From Azolla pinnata (Eukaryota > Streptophyta > Polypodiopsida > Salviniales > Salviniaceae), in the NCBI GenBank assembly GCA_037176905.1, contig JBBBWG010008324.1:1-24355 (forward strand): DNA of 24,355 nt, read 5' to 3'. Within the stretch, counting starts at the first letter, position 1. The number at the start of each line of letters is the position of its first letter. This document shows, in pieces, positions 21,201 to 24,355 of this stretch. The notes below the pieces were generated by a model. That model searched no databases. It was not told the DNA's origin and worked only from the letters and a program-made list of their open reading frames with translations. The position numbers were made by a program, and so were the translations under genes.

Positions 21201-22753
21201 TAACTCCACAAGCATATCTTTTTGATTTTAGAAAAAGAATCAAAAACATGGTGATTAGGCTTCAGCTAGAAGACTATAGCAATGCCTTTTCTTTACTTTA
21301 CCTTTCGTTCAAGCTATAAAGCACCTCATTCATACTGACCATATCTGGTTCCGACGCCTTGGCAGCGCCCAGAGAAATCAAGGGTCTCGCGGACTGTCAT
21401 TGTGCTTGTATGTGTATCATATTGGCTAATGTAAGCTGAGGTACGTTGTGGGATGAATTCGGACATCTCGCATCCATTGTAGGTCACCTTTCCTGACACC
21501 TAACAGAAACATAGCATTGTCATCCAATACCACTATTTTGTAGCTTGCTGGTGAAGGTCTCAGAGACTACATAATCAGCTTACCCAAAAAGCTGTTACTA
21601 ATGACCACTTACTTTAAGCTCATGGGGTAGCTTTCCAGCAAGAGCGAGCAGGAGAGTGGTCTTTCCTGAACCAGGGGGTCCTAGAAGCAATGTCATCCTG
21701 TGAAACAAACACGGTGTGTTTCTGAGGTTAGCCATGCTTTGCAGCTTTATGATTTGATCTTGCATTCCATGACAACACGCTTTAACTTTGTCATTCAATC
21801 AAGACTGAGGCTCCAACAACAGACCTGGAGGGTTTGATGATGCCGCTAATATCATGAAGAATGGTACGGTCCTCTCTCTTCATGGGTAGTATGCAGCTTA
21901 ACATCCCCTGTTCCATCAGTAATTTGAATAAAGATATGCACATTGTGGCATTTTCCGTCCAAGTTGCATAGGCTTCTACAAAGCAAACATGTCGTGGAAC
22001 CATGCAGCAACTTACCACCAGCAAGTCTGCAGTGAAGTTGTAGAGAGTGGGCAATGCCCGGCTTCCCTTATGCACATTGGGAGCACTGATGTGTAGATGC
22101 TCAAATCGAACCTCGATCTTGGGCAACTCAATCCCAACACTGCCATTGTTATGCCAGAAAACAAGCACTAACTTAAGATCATGTAGTCTCAATACAAAAA
22201 AAAAACATACATTGTAAGTGAGAGCCAAAAAATTTCAGTCCGCAACTGCACATATGCACGTTTGCATGCATGTATATGTATGTATCCGTGTATGTGCACG
22301 TGCTTATGTCATGCATGCACTATGCAATTGGATACGTATATAGACAAGTATATGGTTATGTAGACATGCATAAAACTATGAATGTATGTTCTCTCACTTA
22401 TCCATCCGCTGTCTGAGTTTGAGCAAGAATCGCTCATTATCATCTTCGACAACTTGGAGGATCTTGTCAACGAACTGCTGTCTTTCGGAGAACCCCAGCT
22501 TGCTGACTTCGACCATTTCCCGGAAGCTCGCCCCATCAGCTGCAACATTGCGGAGGAACCCTTTACGGAGCCTGTCATAAGTGGGCAGCCTCTCGAGGGC
22601 AGCCCACCTGAGGGCCGCTTCTTCATCCTCCTCGGCATCGAACCTACGGGAGAACACCACATCGTCGGGGTGGTGGTCTAATATCCTGCGGCTTCCCCAC
22701 CGTGGAACATGCTCTTGATCATTGATGCCCAGACTCCCAAAGGAGGATGTCAT
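15208..22753 (-). CDS. Full-size ABCG transporter of the PDR type, 24 exons, 1446 aa
   Basis: Exons (minus strand): 22753-22398, 22139-22016, 21907-21825, 21697-21613, 21499-21340, 21217-21141, 21064-21011, 20927-20837, 20745-20444, 20361-20080, 19981-19665, 19574-19414, 19296-19193, 19080-18918, 18785-18693, 18483-18371, 18256-17921, 17761-17471, 17329-17246, 17124-16991, 16904-16677, 16196-16025, 15841-15587, 15483-15208. All are GT-AG and the sum, 4341 bases, has no frame break. NBD1: Walker A GPPGSGKT (194-201), signature [13 protein letters not shown] (from 333), Walker B AFFMDE (353-358). Membrane domain 1 follows (about 530-790, [18 protein letters not shown]). NBD2: GVSGAGKTT (888-896), LSTEQRKR (995-1002), [12 protein letters not shown] (from 1015). 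Membrane domain 2 ends KKFNFLKR. The NBD-before-membrane order and the length are those of plant PDR pumps, plasma-membrane exporters of hormones, terpenoids or waxes. The in-frame TTG at 22786 is not used as the start. The substrate is unknown. Confidence 0.93.
18557..18673. repeat. Perfect hairpin (33-bp arms, 4-base loop) plus an adjoining palindrome in ABCG intron 15
   Basis: Bases 18557-18589 are the exact reverse complement of 18594-18626, with loop ATCA. The next bases, 18626-18647, form a perfect 22-bp palindrome centred on AAGCTT. Then 18651-18673 repeats 18591-18613 (TCATTGATACTTGAAGCTCC...). The whole lies between exon 15 and exon 16, which encode the linker after membrane domain 1. 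In the transcript it would fold into a very stable stem. It could be a small foldback element or a template-switch product. No MITE family is recognised. Confidence 0.9.
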
Positions 22754-22811
22754 GGCCGGCTCGCTTTGGGATTCGAAATTACCCAACGGAGAGAATCTGG
22801 TTCACAGGAGG

Positions 22812-23028
22812 CAAGTTAGCTTGAATGTTGATTCCGATTTTGGGATTGATACCGGGCAGGCTAGCTAGCTTGATGTTGATTTGGATTTTGGGATTGATGC
22901 TCGGCGAGGTAACTAGTTCAATGTTGATATTTGGATTTGGGGATTGATGATAAGCAAGCTAACTAGCACGATACTGATTTTTGGAATTTGGGAGTGATAC
23001 TAAGCAAGTTTGGGATTGATACAGAGCC
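22812..23028. repeat. 49-bp tandem repeat in the upstream region of the ABCG gene
   Basis: GGGATTGAT or a one-base variant begins at 22842, 22890, 22940 and 22990, a period of 48-50. Units also share GCTAACTAGC-like and TTGATTTGGATTTTG-like parts. A partial fifth unit lies at about 23009-23028. The array begins about 60 bases before the ATG, so it is probably in the 5' leader or a leader intron. Confidence 0.8.
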
Positions 23029-23439
23029 AGTCATCTAGGCTCTGGATTTGGGATCCATACCCGATCTTGCAAAGCTCAAATGCCCCATTGTTGATCAGCC
23101 TGCAATCTGATAATTTGGAACCGGGATTTGGCACTAGAACCTTTGAAGGTTCAAGCATCCACAAACACAATTATTTCACTACCGAGGTAAGGGGAGGGTT
23201 GTGGATCTTGCAGGTTGTATTGGCCCCTGCTAAGAAACCTCCATGAATGTATGATCTATATATATAAGTGTGTGTGTGCGTGTCTGCATCTGTTTCTGTG
23301 TGTGAGGTCATCCATTACGTAACCATGGCATGTTGGATCTGTATTAGGAAAGCCACAAGCTAAATATATGAACATGTACACGTATCATGCAGGCCTTTTG
23401 GTGTGCAGAAAGCAAGAAAGACAGAAGAAAGAAAGAGAG
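23029..23439. other. Upstream or leader region of the ABCG gene; no separate gene seen
   Basis: The stretch holds TATATATATAAGTGTGTGTGTG at about 23257-23276 and related GT-rich sequence, but no conserved frame. Under the promoter placement given here it would be transcribed as a 5' leader or leader intron of the ABCG gene. Confidence 0.35.
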
Positions 23440-23442
23440 GCG

Positions 23443-23483
<41 letters not shown>

Positions 23484-23545
23484 ACCTGCGTGGGACCCTG
23501 GATCCGAGCTCGACCTATCCAATGAAACCACACCGATTTTATATA
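23440..23545 (-). promoter_or_regulatory. Putative core promoter of the ABCG gene: TATA box and CT-rich leader
   Basis: On the minus strand TATATAAAA lies at 23545-23537. About 60-100 bases downstream is a long (CT)n run (23480-23448) followed by more pyrimidine-rich sequence, a common feature of plant 5' leaders. Transcription would start near 23510, about 750 bases from the ATG at 22753, so a leader intron is likely. I could not fix its splice sites. An alternative is that the TATA box is a chance match and the start lies closer. Confidence 0.45.
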
Positions 23546-23835
23546 GTTTACAGAAGCTTCCGTCGCCATCGCCACAAAATACATCAAGGTTGCATGGAAT
23601 CGCATGCAAAAACAAAGAGCCTCGGAACTGGGGAGAGAAGACTTTCGAAGCCAAGACTTCCATGGGCTTTCTTCCTTCCTTCCTTCCTGCCTGCCTCTGC
23701 CTTCCTTGGGCGCCAAGGGAGCAGGTGATGAACAGTGCGTCCACGTCTGCGGGCGGGGGCCACGTTTGCAGGCGTTGAAGTTCGATTCGGTGCGCGGATT
23801 TTCCAGAAGACGATCAAGGGATCTATCGACCTGTC

Positions 23836-23870
<35 letters not shown>

Positions 23871-23871
23871 T
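23836..23871. repeat. TGCGTC hexamer microsatellite
   Basis: About five units of CTGCGT run in tandem. On the plus strand they would encode alternating Arg and Leu in one frame. No gene context supports translation. Confidence 0.85.
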
Positions 23872-23964
23872 CCGTTCCCCTGCGTCGGAAGCCATGGATG
23901 CAAGCGATCGAAGGTCTGTGCCTGCTGTATTTCCTGTCAAATGCAGACTCTGTTTTTTCACCGT

Positions 23965-24226
23965 CTTCTTCAAGAAGCCATGGCGGTGACATCTCCCCCT
24001 AAACCCTAAAACCCTAAACCCTAAACCCTAAAACCCTAAACCCTAAAACCCTAAAACCCCCTAAACCCTAAAACCCCCTAAACCCTAAACCCTAAAACCC
24101 CCTAAACCCTAAACCCTAAACCCTAAAACCCAAAAACCTAAACCACCATCTCCGCTTCTTCTTCGTTGTCGTCGTCCTCATCGTCTTCTTCTTCCTTCTT
24201 CTTCAAGAAACCATGGAGTTGACATC
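23965..24226. repeat. 29-bp direct repeats on either side of the telomeric array
   Basis: Bases 23965-23993 and 24198-24226 both read CTTCTTCAAGAANCCATGG followed by NGNTGACATC, and differ at three sites. Each holds an ATG in a good context (CCATGG). The telomeric array and a CTT-rich stretch lie between them. Confidence 0.85.
23995..24144 (+). repeat. Interstitial telomeric repeat array, CCCTAAA type
   Basis: About 20 units of CCCTAAA, CCCTAAAA and CCCCCTAAA run in one orientation and decay at the right end into CCCAAAAACCTAAACC. This is the Arabidopsis-type plant telomere repeat. It is internal, since unique sequence follows on both sides. Unit-length variants are frequent, which suits an old internal array rather than a fresh chromosome end. 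Confidence 0.95.
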
Positions 24227-24355
24227 ACTTCCATTTGCTGGTGCTGATGCCCGATCGCTCGATCGCCGCATCTGCTGCTGCCGATCGAGTCGATCGATCC
24301 GTGCATCTGTCGATGCCAATCGAGTCAGATCGATCATTGCATCTGACGATGCCAA
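24145..24355 (+). other. Open frame leaving the right edge, with 35-bp tandem units
   Basis: From the ATG at 24213 the frame stays open for 47 codons to the window end, starting MELTSLPFAGADARSLDRR. Its later part is made of a tandem repeat: GCATCTG begins at 24268, 24303 and 24339, a period of 35-36 with GATGCCAATCGAGTC inside. Because the period is not always a multiple of three and GATCGATC motifs dominate, this may be repeat rather than gene. It could also be the first exon of a gene beyond the edge. Confidence 0.3.

Noticed and set aside
22754..22786. An ABCG start at 22786
   Set aside because: The codon there is TTG. The first in-frame ATG is at 22753, with the normal PDR N-terminus after it.
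23384..24002. Several overlapping 110-130 codon frames on both strands
   Set aside because: They run through AG, CTGCGT and CTT repeats and share no family features.

Overview
This is nuclear DNA of a land plant. The genes have many short GT-AG introns, and the window holds a plant-type telomeric array (CCCTAAA), a Copia-like LTR, a plant PDR-type ABC transporter and a plant MATE transporter. The MATE exons are very GC-rich while the ABCG exons are not. That GC contrast suggests an angiosperm, perhaps a monocot, but I cannot name a species.

Layout from left to right. Positions 1-222 (minus) hold the first codons of an XRCC2-like RAD51 paralogue that leaves the window on the left. Positions 223-1430 are a shared upstream region with site II motifs, one uncertain open frame, a four-copy 73-bp repeat, two telo-boxes and a TATA box. 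Positions 1544-2197 (plus) encode a small secreted, proline/alanine/serine-rich, arabinogalactan-like protein. Positions about 2384-14330 are a MATE locus that has been duplicated and rearranged. An intact seven-exon MATE gene (9415-12965, minus, 478 aa as assembled by hand) lies beside a broken copy (3183-5949). The broken copy has lost exons 1-3, has a 21-codon deletion and an early stop, and carries a second copy of exon 6 with a ~539-bp LTR-like element exactly at the duplication junction. A third relic, the end of exon 2, lies at 7797-7884. GATCGATC-rich minisatellites fill the flanks.

Positions 14560-14985 look like the remains of an unidentified protein-coding sequence. Positions 15208-22753 (minus) are a complete 24-exon full-size ABCG/PDR transporter. 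My exon model is in frame throughout and gives 1446 aa, with two complete nucleotide-binding domains. Its intron 15 contains a perfect 33-bp-arm hairpin. Its upstream region (22754-23545) has a 49-bp tandem repeat, a CT run and a TATA box. The right end (23840-24355) has a hexamer microsatellite, a 149-bp interstitial telomeric array between 29-bp direct repeats, and an open frame that leaves the window.

The genes do not form a pathway. XRCC2 serves DNA repair, the AGP-like protein the cell surface, and the MATE and ABCG proteins are both efflux-type transporters that happen to be neighbours. The main interest is in the structural history of the MATE duplication, the LTR-bounded exon duplication, the intronic hairpin and the telomeric array. 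I did not find a convincing new multi-gene system.
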